From: Magnaporthiopsis rhizophila
Lineage: Eukaryota > Ascomycota > Sordariomycetes > Magnaporthales > Magnaporthaceae
DNA: 64,000 nt
NCBI GenBank assembly: GCA_003049465.1
Contig: PYSS01000113.1
Coordinates: forward strand, 1 to 64,000
Reading direction: 5' to 3'
Part shown: positions 1-11,054 of the stretch, piece by piece
Position numbering within the stretch: the stretch's first letter is position 1
Layout: each line of letters opens with the position of its first letter
Program-made: the position numbers and the translations under genes
The notes under the pieces: generated by a model
Database searches by the model: none
Seen by the model: only the letters and a program-made list of their open reading frames with translations
What the model was told of the DNA's origin: nothing

Positions 1-1741
1 GGCGGAGGAGGAGGGGGTGGAGGCGGGCCCGAAGAACCCTCACCCCCGGGCTTTCCTTCACCGCCCGGTTTTCCTTCTCCTCCGGGCTTGCCTTCACCTC
101 CAGGCTTCCCTTCACCTCCAGGCTTCCCTTCACCTCCGGGCTTACCCTCGCCTCCAGGCTTCCCTTCACCTCCGGGCTTCCCCTCGCCTCCCGGTTTTCC
201 TTCGCCGCCCGGTTTTCCTTCGCCGCCGGGTTTGCCCTCTCCGCCAGGCTTCCCCTCCCCACCAGGCTTGCCCTCACCCCCAGGCTTGCCCTCTCCGCCA
301 GGCTTACCCTCGCCTCCGGGTTTCCCTTCACCTCCGGGCTTACCCTCGCCTCCGGGCTTGCCCTCTCCGCCGGGCTTTCCCTCGCCTCCCGGCTTTCCTT
401 CGCCGCCGGGCTTACCCTCGCCTCCGGGCTTTCCTTCGCCGCCGGGTTTCCCTTCGCCGCCGGGTTTCCCTTCGCCGCCGGGTTTCCCTTCGCCGCCGGG
501 CTTTCCTTCCCCCCCGGGTTTGCCCTCCCCACCAGGCTTGCCCTCACCCCCAGGCTTGCCCTCGCCTCCGGGTTTCCCTTCACCTCCGGGCTTACCCTCG
601 CCTCCGGGCTTCCCTTCGCCGCCGGGTTTTCCTTCGCCGCCCGGTTTTCCTTCGCCGCCGGGTTTGCCCTCTCCGCCAGGCTTCCCCTCCCCACCAGGCT
701 TGCCCTCACCCCCAGGCTTGCCCTCTCCGCCGGGCTTNCTTCGCCGCCGGGTTTGCCCTCTCCGCCAGGCTTCCCCTCCCCACCAGGCTTGCCCTCACCC
801 CCAGGCTTGCCCTCTCCGCCAGGCTTACCCTCGCCTCCGGGTTTCCCTTCACCTCCGGGCTTACCCTCGCCTCCGGGCTTGCCCTCTCCGCCGGGCTTTC
901 CCTCGCCTCCCGGCTTTCCTTCGCCGCCGGGCTTACCCTCGCCTCCGGGCTTCCCTTCACCTCCGGGCTTACCCTCGCCTCCGGGCTTTCCTTCGCCGCC
1001 GGGTTTTCCTTCGCCGCCCGGTTTTCCTTCGCCGCCGGGTTTGCCCTCTCCGCCAGGCTTCCCCTCCCCACCAGGCTTGCCCTCACCCCCAGGCTTGCCC
1101 TCTCCGCCGGGCTTTCCCTCGCCTCCCGGCTTTCCTTCGCCACCTGGTTTGCCCTCGCCTGGTTTGGTCTCACCCGGCTTGGTCTCACCCGGCTTACCCT
1201 CATTCGGCTTGCCCTCACCTGGCTTGGTCTCGCCTGGTTTGGTCTCGCCTGGTTTGGTCTCGCCTGGTTTGGTCTCGCCCGGCTTGCTATCACCTCCAGG
1301 CTCACTGACTGGTTTGCCTTCAGCCTGGGGGTCACGCGCCGCAAGCTGTGGGTTTTGGCCTGCTAGAGCTTGCCCAAAGATAAAAGCCGATCGGGGCGAG
1401 AGAAGATCATCCGTTGGCGTCGGTGCCGCCGGGTTTTGCCATTCCACCACTGGGAGGGAACGGCACGCCCACTCCGTCACACCTATGAGGGCGAGGACGA
1501 CGGCGGTCAGAAGGAGCAGAAAGGGCCGTCTCAGAGTGAAGGGCTTCCAATTTGGAGATGGATCTGGCCCCGCTTCCCTCAAAGGTCGGCCGTCGATGCC
1601 GCGGTATGTGTGATTGTTGGATCGGGCCGCCTGCTCATATTCTCCTCCGTCGGCTTCGTGGATTGTGCTGACGACAGAGACGGTCGATATCGAGAATCGC
1701 GAGCCGTGAGGGCGTGGTGTGTTGGGGGTTGGGGCCGCCAT
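1..1741 (-). CDS. Membrane-anchored protein with collagen-like GGEGKP repeats (partial, runs off left edge)
   Basis: The start ATG is at 1741-1739 in a good initiation context. The first 70 residues are polar. They are followed by LRRPF and a hydrophobic segment (about residues 73-90), consistent with a type II signal anchor. A linker leads into GETKP pentapeptides and then about 60 GGEGKP hexapeptides (about 1160 down to 40), which place Gly at every third position as in collagen. At the left edge the repeats give way to a Ser-Ser-Gly and polyproline stretch, and the frame continues out of the window. Base differences between repeat units fall almost entirely on third codon positions of this minus-strand frame and are synonymous; read on the plus strand they would alternate Leu and Phe. 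An N at 738, with one base fewer than the repeat predicts, breaks the frame, probably an assembly error. The membrane segment vaguely recalls DUF3433-type fungal proteins, but I do not recognise the family. Function is unknown; a wall or surface role is inference. Confidence 0.7.
   Translation of the reverse strand, partial: MAAPTPNTPRPHGSRFSISTVSVVSTIHEADGGEYEQAARSNNHTYRGIDGRPLREAGPDPSPNWKPFTLRRPFLLLLTAVVLALIGVTEWACRSLPVVEWQNPAAPTPTDDLLSPRSAFIFGQALAGQNPQLAARDPQAEGKPVSEPGGDSKPGETKPGETKPGETKPGETKPGEGKPNEGKPGETKPGETKPGEGKPGGEGKPGGEGKPGGEGKPGGEGKPGGEGKPGGEGKPGGEGKPGGEGKPGGEGKPGGEGKPGGEGKPGGEGKPGGEGKPGGEGKPGGEGKPGGEGKPGGEGKPGGEGKPGGEGKPGGEGKPGGEGKPGGEGKPGGEXSPAERASLGVRASLVGRGSLAERANPAAKENRAAKENPAAKGSPEARVSPEVKGNPEARASLGVRASLVGRANPGGKESPAAKGNPAAKGNPAAKGNPAAKESPEARVSPAAKESREARESPAERASPEARVSPEVKGNPEARVSLAERASLGVRASLVGRGSLAERANPAAKENRAAKENREARGSPEVKGSLEARVSPEVKGSLEVKGSLEVKASPEEKENRAVKESPGVRVLRARLHPLLLR
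40..1160. repeat. 18-bp tandem repeat array coding for GGEGKP, with higher-order duplications
   Basis: About 60 tandem copies of an 18-bp unit lie here. On the minus strand each unit reads GGN GGN GAR GGN AAR CCN. Larger blocks also recur: the segment starting near 231 reappears near 661, 753 and 1041 almost unchanged, so the array has expanded by multi-unit duplication as well as by single units. The N at 738 sits at the junction of two such near-identical blocks. The true copy number may therefore differ from this assembly. Confidence 0.9.
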
Positions 1742-3977
1742 GTTGGGCCCCAGTTGGTCGTCGCCGGCACCTCTAGTCCTTTTGTGCCACCATGCATGCG
1801 GTGCCAATGCTGCGCGATTTCACTGTCACTGGATGATAACGGCCAACCCAAGTTGGCTATCACGCAGACGCACGTGTCGTTGGTTGTAGAGTTGAAAATG
1901 CTGATGATGGATGGCTGATGACCGCAAAACCATCCGACGCTAGACCAGAGTGACACCAGGTACCGGTGTATGCTCGGCATGGGAGACCGAGGGGTTAAAG
2001 ACACGGCAGAAGGCGGCATACTGGCAGCCTCCTGGCCGCTGCCAGGGGGTGGGGGAATGAGCACCTGTGGGAAGGGGCTGTGCCGCACGCCGGCCGTGTT
2101 CCTGCGGATCGGCGCTCGTTTGGGTGATGATGCGAGCCTCGAGCAGGCCAGATCCGGGTCCGACATGGGGCTTTTAGGCAATATTGCAACGCTGCGAGAA
2201 GTGTGGAGCTTGTGTTGGCGGCCTTGTTGTTCAAAGCCCCAGGACACACCACCAACAAACTGGCCCACCTGGTGCTCCCGCCAATGGGCTGTTTCTTTCT
2301 CGTGGAGAAGTCTTTTAATAGCAGCCGCATCTTGGGCAGTGCAGAGAGCGCACGATCATCGCGATCTCGGAGAAAGTTCCGCGCGCGGAACCATGGTCTT
2401 CATGGTGCTCAACACCGTCGTCGAGGCCTCTCAAGATAGCCAACGTCTCTGGGGCGTGAGCCCGAGCAAGAGAGCGAACCGAGACAGCGGCAAAGGGCGC
2501 CGCGATGAGCCAAGTGAGGTGACGGCCAGGAGGGAAAATGACATCTCGTCAGGCAGGACATGCGTGGCGTCCTATGGCAATTTCCGCCGAGGCTGTTGGT
2601 TGCCCGCTTTGCAACCAACACCTCTAGCTGCAGCGAAAGCCTCGGCGAGCTGGGGCCCTTGTGTCAAGGGTGCGTACACCGCAACGCCTCCCCACTTGGG
2701 CAGCAGCGCTGTGAATCCAGCGGCGGACTGTGGATAAAGGCAGGTGGTGTGGGAGACCAGCGAGCCGGCAGGTTTGGGAAGGCCCAAAGACGAGGCCCGC
2801 CATCTGAGCGAGTTTTGCCACACTGCGCCATGTGGGGGCCGTCGCTGGAGACTTGGCGTATCCGAATGATCGCGATGGGATGCGTTTCTCTGCCGGTGTG
2901 GGTGGGTGACGGTGGTGACGATGGTCACTCAGCAGAGGGCTGAATTAGCCGCCATTGTCGCGAGCTCATTTGGAGGACTATAGGTGGTCATGACCCAGCC
3001 GTCTTGCCAAGCCCTGTGGCCCACTCGTAAAAAGCCCCATCCGTGCCCGCCGTAATGCCCAGCCACTCAAAGTGCTGAGCTTCGCAAGCTGTTGGAGAGC
3101 ACTGGGCCAGACACGATGCGACATGCCCATCCGGTCGGAAAGTGAGAGGATAATCAGGCATGCGACAGGGCTCCGAATCTTTAATTCCAGTGACTGGGAT
3201 GCATGCTGGGCGATTCGTTGTCATCGGGCTGTTGGTTCCAATTCACACAGGGATCTGTTCATCCTTGCCGACAAAATCAAAATTGCGCTGACAGGTCCCC
3301 CACCCTTCTGCGGCACGGACATCACGTAGTCGCAAACGAACCTCGCACCTGCTAGGCAGAAGGCAAGACGTTAGGAAAGAGATCACCAATGGCGGTCCGA
3401 AATGAACTTTTGTTGGGTGTAAATTACACAAGGGGTGGCTAAAGACATATCGGCCCAGGCTTTCCATAAGCGGACGACTAGGCGTGATATTATTTTCTGT
3501 AGGGGAAACCAGCAAACGCAAGGTCCTCATCAGTGTGATTCTCCCGAAAAATATAGTGGTGCCTGAATGTTGAGATATAGAATCGGCCGAGGTGGCCACC
3601 TAGATACATGATGCGAAACCTGCCTCACAACTTTGTCGGTCATGAAAGACAGACCATGGCAGCATCTGCCTCCGCACCACAATAATGGCGAGGGACGCCG
3701 GGCGGCGTGAGCATGTGACGATAAGAGTCGCCCAACAATCGATAAGAAATAACAAATTTAGCCTGCCGGGGTCCGCTTCCTGGTCAATGCACACACCCGG
3801 CTAGGTCCAGACTTAGTCGGAGTTGAGGCTCTCGCGACAGGTAAATCGAAACGCGCCCAAGCCACGATCGCATGCCACATTCCCAACCCGCGTAGGTGGT
3901 CCGTCGCATCAGCTCCTAGACTCAGTGTCGCCCTTCGTACCTTCTCTCGCACGCGACGACGATTCCTGCTGGACATC
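1742..3977. other. Intergenic, no supported gene
   Basis: This 2.2 kb separates the divergent collagen-like gene and zinc-finger gene. It has several open frames on both strands up to about 255 codons, but none shows a recognisable domain, a signal peptide or spliceable continuation. It presumably holds the promoters of both neighbours. Confidence 0.5.
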
Positions 3978-5144
3978 ATGGGGAAGAAGAAGCGCAGCCA
4001 TCCCGACGTGGAGGAGATCTTGGCCAGGCCCTGGTGCTTCTACTGTCGGTCTCCCCATTTCCGCGGCAGTTTTGACCTTCCTCGCTAACAGTGGCCCATG
4101 GTCATTCCAGGCGAGCGAGACTTTGAGGATCTCAAGCTTCTGATCTCTCACCAGAAGGCGAAGCACTTCAAATGTGACCGATGCGGTCGCCGGCTGAACA
4201 CGGCGGGAGGTCAGTTGTCCGACGCTGGTTGACTGCGCACCCACACCCGCACCGCTCTACCGCTGACGTGTCACTATTCTGGAGCACAGGTCTCGCCGTC
4301 CACATGAACCAGGTCCACAAGGAGACGCTGGACAGGGTAGAGAACGCGATCGACGGTCGCGATGGCCTCGACATCGAGATCTTCGGAATGGAGGGTGTCC
4401 CCGAGGACCTCCTCAACCAACACCGCACTAAAATTATCACAGACTTCTACTCGGCACAGGAAGAGCGCCGGGCCGCAACCGGAAACCCTCCAGCGGGAAC
4501 CCAGGGACCGGCCAAGAAGCTCAAAATGGAGACTCCGGAAGAGCTTAAGAAGCGGCTAGCAGAACACAAAGCACGGAGGGCCATGCAGAAGGCCAACGCT
4601 GATGTCGCAAGCCCTACCCAGACTGCCAGTCCAGGTGCCTTTGTGAGTCCCCCTTAGATTCTGTCTGCCTTCATGCTACTCGGACCCCTCTAATCTGTCG
4701 GCAACGACGGCGACGTAGGTCTCGCCTTTTGCGCCGCCACAACAGTATGGCCAACCGGGCTTCCCCGGCAACCAGGCTTATGGCGCTTCATCTCTACCCA
4801 CCAGGCCTCCAGGCAATGCTGGAGGCGGCCAGGGGCTGCCGCAGCGGCCGCCATACGGAACGCACCCGGCTACGCCACAGGGAGGCGCTTACCCGCAATA
4901 TCCTCCATCTGCTGGCGCCGGTGTGCCCTCGACACTCGACGATCTTGTATCGGGAGCCGCACAGGGTGGCGATCATATTGACCAGATGATACGTTTGGCC
5001 GAGGCCGGCGTCAAGTCAGCGGGCGATGGTGGTGCGGAGCCCAAGAGCAAGAAGGATAAGAACACACGCATGGTTGTCGCCGGATCCGCCTTTAGTTTAG
5101 AAGAGATGATGGTTCAGTGGAGCGGCGCAGCGATAGCGGCATGA
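3978..5144 (+). CDS. C2H2 zinc-finger protein of the ZNF207/BuGZ (SUF4-like) family
   Basis: Exons are 3978-4044, 4111-4209, 4290-4642 and 4719-5144 (314 aa). The spliced N-terminus begins MGKKK. It carries two closely spaced Cys2His2 fingers: W-C-F-Y-C..ERDFED..HQKAKHF, then KCDRCGRRLNTAGG..LAVH..VHKET. This is the signature of the ZNF207/BuGZ family. The middle contains the EIFGMEGVP motif also typical of the family. The C-terminus is rich in Gly, Pro, Gln and Tyr, i.e. low complexity. Animal BuGZ binds microtubules and the spindle-checkpoint protein Bub3, and plant SUF4 is a transcription regulator; the role in filamentous fungi is not settled. Intron 1 (4045-4110) uses an unusual GTCGGT donor but restores the second Cys of the first finger exactly. 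Introns 2 and 3 have GTCAGT and GTGAGT donors. The family assignment is secure; the exact cellular role is not. Confidence 0.92.
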
Positions 5145-8100
5145 ACCTCAGAAGACTTGTACCGAGCAAGATGCTAGACTTGTTCGAAATTGCATGGGTG
5201 AGCGGCATTTACTGAAGGAAAACCGTTAGTTGGCCTGATTTTACCGGGTTCCCTCAAGCCATGCACGACTCTTGCTTTTTTTTTTTTTTTTAGTGGCTGC
5301 ACTCGTGGTTGGATGTAGTGAACTAAAGCCGCGATGTTATAAAATAGACTGCCGAAGTCGTGTAGGGGAACGGCCGGGCTTCTCACACAGAAGCTCAAAG
5401 GAGCAGTCGATTTCTAGCTCTGTCGGTAATAGACGTGAAAGATCTATAAAGCTCGTGACCGGCGTCATGGCATACTTCATCTCGAATACCGCAACCAAGA
5501 CGCTGAGTGTGTACGGTACAGTCTTAGTTTGCAAACGGCTGTCCAAGGACCCTGGACAGCGTCCGCGCCTAGCCCATGTCATCAACATTATCCGATCATT
5601 GTCGTCGACAGGAAGAGCCACACATCTCTAAGCTAGGCAGTAGAAGGGAACGGTGGCACTGCCTGGAGCAGAGCGGGCACCAAAGCAGCTACACACCCAC
5701 ATGCTGCCTTTCCCCAGAGACCCTGGCTGCGACGGCCGTGGGGAGTGCACGAGCATCGAAACTAATATGACTACGTACAGACGCATAGCGATCTCGACGC
5801 CCCTGGCCCTGTGGCCTATTCTAAGGACTGGCTTTTGTAATTACAAATTCGGGACCTATTGCAAAGACGACGTCAACAGTTATAGCCACGGGCCGCAACA
5901 CACAGGCATAAACGGCGACCCGATTCGACCGCATCAATACAAAGTTTACGGGAAGTATCGCCATCCCAAGAGATACGGCGATGCCACGACTATATGGCTA
6001 ATACGATAGATATATCGCAGCCGATACAAACAGTATGACCTGTACAGCGACTTTCACTTTGGCAACAGGGCTTGATACGGTTTAGCGCAATGATGACGGG
6101 TATATTAGCCATGAGCAAAATGTGCTCGACTACAAGCAGTGCTATCGGAAGCGCCTATATCTGTCACAGAGTATACAGCCGTTGGTAGGAGTCGGTACGC
6201 CTGCTGCGGCACTGAGAGCTCCGTAGGGTGATCAACAACCATCGTCGTGATCCGGGAAAGGGTCCTCTGTAATTGTGCATGAAGAGGATGAGCTCTATCT
6301 GCCCCAGGGAGAGTCTAGAAACAGGTTTTGTATATACGGGGGGATCACTCAAAAGGCGTTCCTCCGATCCCGCCTGTGGCTGTCCTAGAAGCTCCCCGGA
6401 TCCGGAGGATCCCGGGGCCTTCCGTAACAGGCCCTTTTTCACTGAGCGCACGCGCACACTAATGCTATTCCAACAGCAGCTTTATAGCGTAGGCACTTCA
6501 AATTAGGCACCGCCAGGACGATCCAGTCCGCCATCGGCCTCTACTGGACCATAGATGCGACAGTGGTACTAGTAAAATAGGGGCTGAGCTGGACATATCC
6601 TCGGCGCCCACCAGCTACGGCAAGTCCGTCACGGCGGGAGACAACAGCGGCCACCAACCGCGTTATCGGCAACCAACCAGCCCTACATCACCAGCTACCG
6701 GGAAATCCTCTTGGACGGACATAACGTGCAAGATTCACGGACGGCGGCACGTTGACCGTGAACGAGTTCCCGCTGCTCATCGTCGGCGCTTTTGGCGCCC
6801 TCGGCTCCATGATCAACGTGATTACCTATGTACCTTGTGGATGGCACGGGGGCAGGGAGCACGGACAGCTACTTCTTCCGTGTCGACAGCGAACGACGAG
6901 GCGGGCTGCGTTCTCAACACCGGTGTCTAATATTCACCGTGAAGGTGGCGCGGCCTCAGGCGCTTGGGGTGATGAATAACAAGTGCTTTCTTGCTTCCTC
7001 CATCCAAAGCTCGGCTTATCGAGTCGGCGTCGTCGTCGGCGTTGTCGTCGTCTGACCTTGTTAGCTCCATCTCGACGTCGCCTGGCACCTTGATATAGTC
7101 GTTAGATAAGAGACAGCAGGAGTTTTGGTCCCAAGTTTCTCTCGGAAATCTCGACCAGCTTCCGGCTCGGTAAAGATAACAAAGATAGAGACTTAGCTCT
7201 GAGGGTGTGGTCCCGCACTATTGAATGCATGGTCCCTTGAAACGGCAGGTCACGGCCAGTATTGCAGATTCGGGGCGTCCAATGGGAGGAGCCGTAAGAA
7301 TGGTCACACCGCAGCGTTGAGATACGGATAGAACTTGGGTAAAGGGGCGGACAGGAGGCTTCGTGGGTTTCTTTGTGATAAAGCCCTTCGCGAAGGGACT
7401 GCCTATCCAGAAACATGACTCGCTCGGGAACGACCTTCTGATTTCGGTGTGGGAAAATGACGCGAGTTCGCTGTGGGAGCGGGTCTTGGTGTTTTTCTTT
7501 CCCTATTTCCGGCGCGTAGGTAGTACATAGGTACGCCTACCTGGTGGGGAACGTGGGAGCGCCGCGGGGGGAGGCTCGGCTGCAGCATGTAAGCGCGCGA
7601 TTTTTAGACGGTGCCCGCAAGCGATCTGTATGCCGGGAAGGGCAAGACATGTCGCTTCGCGGTTCTTCCATCTCGTAAGGGATTGCAGGTACATAACGAC
7701 CAAGAGTGTGGGGAGCCGCCCCGAAAGAGGGTTCTAGCCAAGATGTCGGACGTCTGCGGGCGCCTGATAAGGAAGGATATTACACGCTGCCGGGGCGAAT
7801 CCCGATGTGTGTGCATAGGGTAGATCGTTGGGGACGCATGCAGGCAGACGCAGCCACGCAGCCCAACGAGCATGAGGTGGGAGGAACCGAAGATGAGGTC
7901 TGGCTGTGGGGTGTGGGGCGCAGCCGCGTCGTCGGGTAGGCCACTGATCGATCATAAGAGGCTGGATAAGATCACTGCCCCCAGGTCCGATTCAACATGT
8001 AAACTCCATGTGCCCTATGGAACGTTCAACTCAATTGCCTCGCGCACCTGACGGCCGTGGACGATGGAAGATTCCCACGGCGATAAGATGATAATGAAAT

Positions 8101-9290
8101 TCATCGGGCTCCAAACCCCAGCTTTCGATGTCACCTATGCTTTGGTGTGTGGGACACCCTGCAGCCCCCAGCTTTAGCCCGATTTAGCAGGTCCTAACTG
8201 CCGTCGACTTGGGACCCCTGAAGACGAGCTGCTGCGCTTAACCGCCGGCCGGGTATCTGATATTGGTCTCTGAGATGTGTGGATTTGGCCATCACTGGTT
8301 CCTCTCGTCGGCCTCGGACTGCGCGGGCCCGCAGACCGAGCTCTACATACCTTCCATCCTGGGGATACCCTACAAGCCGCCCGACCCCTGCTCCCAACCC
8401 TTTTCTTTATTTTTACGTTCTTCCGCAAACCATGTTGGCTCGTCACACAAGACGTGCCAGTGGGCTCTACCGATAGGGCGGCGATCATCTCATGGACGCT
8501 TGACCGGTTTGCCCAGTAGCGACATGGACCTAAGCCAGCACTGTGCCCCGACTATCGTAGCTCTGCCAGATTTCCGAGCAATGAGGAATGCAACCTCCGC
8601 TCCTGCAGTCTCGCCCGTGCAAACCGTTGCCATGCTGTCCCAAGATTCGGTGTTCCGGGTTGGATGGCTTTACGCCAAGAGCAATTTGGGGACTCATCCT
8701 CTTCAACTGCCCGCGTACCTAGCTAGCCTCCAGGTCACCCGGGCGATGATGTCCGTTGTATCTTCCCTCCACCTCCTCAGGAAGCTCGCCCACATAACTA
8801 TGTCTTAGGTGACCTGCTATGTCGGCAATGAGCTCCGTCTTTGGTGGCATGAGCTGCTCCACTCCGGCAGCGCTCTTTCTGAATCCGGCAGGTGGCGGGC
8901 CTCTGTATGCTAGAGCGCCCCCCGCAACCAGACCCCTCGTGAGAACCATGTCGGCGCGTGCTTGCGGGCACGCGGTCGTGTTCCATCCGTGGTCCAAGAG
9001 CCGAACCAACCTGCACCCCACCCAAACGGCTTTTTTGCCAAGACAAATGCCGAGAGTCGACCTGCCGGAGAAGGACATGCCTGGGTGGACCTGACAAGAC
9101 CATATACCTACCGCGAGGCCGACAGACTTGCCGAATCGGAAGTATCCTCGTGGGCCTGCCATGTCACACTCGCAGATTGTGGTAGTAGTGCATGGGCAAG
9201 ATATCGGTACCGGATACCACATGGGGATGAGGGTAGGAGCAGCGACGTTACGCAACAAAAGAACGCAACGGGTAAGAACTTGTGTAGGTG
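5145..9290. other. Gene-poor 4.1 kb region with a possible degenerate coding trace
   Basis: No complete gene is supported here. A 16-T run lies at 5276-5291. Around 6750-6980 two frames read as fairly protein-like: a hydrophobic stretch after TVNEFPLL, then a frame change into a Ser/Asp-rich segment. They are interrupted and match no family I know, so this may be a relic. Other open frames are short and low in plausibility. Confidence 0.4.
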
Positions 9291-9298
9291 TATATAAA
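9291..9298 (+). promoter_or_regulatory. TATA box of the M43 metalloprotease gene
   Basis: TATATAAA lies 156 bp upstream of the metalloprotease ATG at 9454, a normal distance for an inducible fungal promoter. Confidence 0.55.
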
Positions 9299-9453
9299 GC
9301 CGTCGAGGGGAACGGCTCAAGATGCGGCTCGAGATGTTGAAACCAGGCTCTCAGGGACAACGGTCAAGCAAACAGAGATCTTGATTTCATCCAGCACGAC
9401 AAGCCTCGATCTATCTTCTGCTCCAGCTCACCCTTGGCCGCGTCCCCCTCATC

Positions 9454-10394
9454 ATGTTCGCCAGGTCCGTCACCTTGGCCGCCGCGGCCCTGGCGGCGCT
9501 CGTCAACGGCTTGGCCATCGAGCCCAACCGGCTCGGCTGCGGCACTCCCGAGCCCACCGCGGAGCAGCTGCAGATCTCGCGGGAGTTCGCCATCATGGAG
9601 GCGGAGCAGGCCAACGGCAACAGCACCCTGATGGCCGGCGCGGCCATCACGGTCGACGTCTACTTCCACGTCGTGGCCTCGTCCACGGCGCTGCGCGACG
9701 GCTACGTCACGGACCAGCAGCTGGCCGACCAGCTCAAGGTGCTCAACTCCAACTACGCCCCGCACGGCATCAGCTTCGCGCTCAAGGGCACCGACCGCAC
9801 CATCAACTCCAACTGGGCCGTCGACGGCGACCCGCTGGCCATGAAGAAGGCGCTTCGCAAGGGCAGCTACCGCACCCTCAACCTCTACTTCCTAAAGTCC
9901 GTCGGCGGCAACCTGGGCTACTGCTACTTGCCCGCCGACGCGAAGGAGGGCACCGAAGCCTTCTACCGGGACGGCTGCACAATCCTGCATACCTCGCTCC
10001 CCGGCGGCTCCCAGACGAACTACAACCTGGGCAAGACCGTCACCCACGAGGTCGGCCACTGGCTCGGCCTGTACCACACCTTCCAGGGCGGCTGCAACGG
10101 CGACGGCGACATGGTCGACGACACCCCCAACCAGGCCGGCCCGTCGAGCGGCTGCCCCATCGGCCGCAACTCGTGCCCGAACCGGCCCGGCGTCGACCCC
10201 ATCCACAACTACATGGACTACAGCATCGACTCTTGCTACGAGGAGTTTACCGCGGGCCAGGAGTAAGTTTATTTTTTTTTTTTTTGTGCCCGACTCCTCC
10301 CCTATGGATGGATGGTGTGAGTGATGCTAACCACCGTATCAACAACAGGGCTCGCATTCGCAGCTTCTGGAACACCTACCGTGCCAACAAATAA
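9454..10394 (+). CDS. Secreted M43-family (pappalysin/cytophagalysin) metalloprotease, MEP1-like
   Basis: Exons are 9454-10262 and 10349-10394 (284 aa). A signal peptide of about 18 residues (MFARS, then an Ala-rich core) precedes the mature protein. The zinc-binding motif HEVGHWLGLYHTF (HExxHxxGxxH) lies near residues 196-208, and the Met-turn MDYS lies near residue 255. Conserved cysteines flank the active site. This matches the M43B family of extracellular fungal metalloproteases, such as MEP1, in size and order. The 86-nt intron separates the final 15 codons (ARIRSFW..K); it starts GTAAGT and contains a T-rich run. Without splicing the frame stops at 10266. The enzyme is expected to degrade extracellular protein. 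An AATAAA overlaps the stop codon. Confidence 0.93.
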
Positions 10395-10399
10395 ATAAA
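10394..10399 (+). terminator. Candidate poly(A) signal AATAAA
   Basis: AATAAA begins at the last base of the metalloprotease stop codon. It is unusually close to the reading frame, so a weaker downstream signal may be the one actually used. Confidence 0.35.
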
Positions 10400-11054
10400 G
10401 CAAAACTTCGTTACCTCTGTGGCTTTGGTAGTTTGACCGTACGAGACGGGCGTGCTCGAAGGAGATACGCCGAGGGGGTGGAGTCGGTGAGCCGCAAGGC
10501 CGCTCAAGGGGTGGAAGACCCCCTTTTTGCCTTCGCAGGCACCGACTATCCAGATTCTGGAAATGGTGAGGCTTTTCAACGTAAATATTCCTACCATTTT
10601 AAGTGTATATTTATCACATTAATGGAACAATGTACGAATAATACACCGTCCTGCTGCGGTCGTGACGGTGGTGGTTGATGGCGTGGCTCAAAAGAATACC
10701 ATTGTAGAGCACGCTTGATGAGGCTGTACTCGATAAAGCCACAGGGCATGAAATGAGCCCATAACGAAAGCGTCGGGTGCCAGGTTGTTCTGTGAGCAGG
10801 CGCTCGGTTAGCGCTCACATGGTCCCTCTTTGCCAAAACCATTGACGGACGCTGTTGCCGTTGTAGCTCACTTACAAGATACCCGTCTGATGTTTCCCAG
10901 CCAGGGCGCCGCTTCCTCGGCGGGCACGGCAGCAGACCCACACTGGCACTTCAGGTTCGAGCGCATGTACGGCGAGCGAGTGGACCATAAAAAGATACCC
11001 AGTGCATTTCATTATTTACTATTTTTCATCTACATCATCCGTAACTATCGGCTA
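10400..11054. other. Intergenic between convergent genes
   Basis: This 655 bp lies between the 3' ends of the metalloprotease and the GDPD-like gene. I see no coding potential beyond short shadow frames; it presumably holds both 3' UTRs. Confidence 0.5.

Noticed and set aside
40..1160. CRISPR-like array
   Set aside because: Repeats are contiguous 18-bp units without spacers, are protein-coding, and lie in a eukaryotic genome.
88..1308. Plus-strand open frame with PSPPGF/PSPPGL repeats
   Set aside because: It is the antisense of the GGEGKP frame. Its unit differences change Leu/Phe, whereas the minus frame varies only synonymously and has a proper N-terminus.
1970..2737. 255-codon plus-strand frame
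   Set aside because: It has no domain, no signal and no splice continuation, and it overlaps several other random frames.
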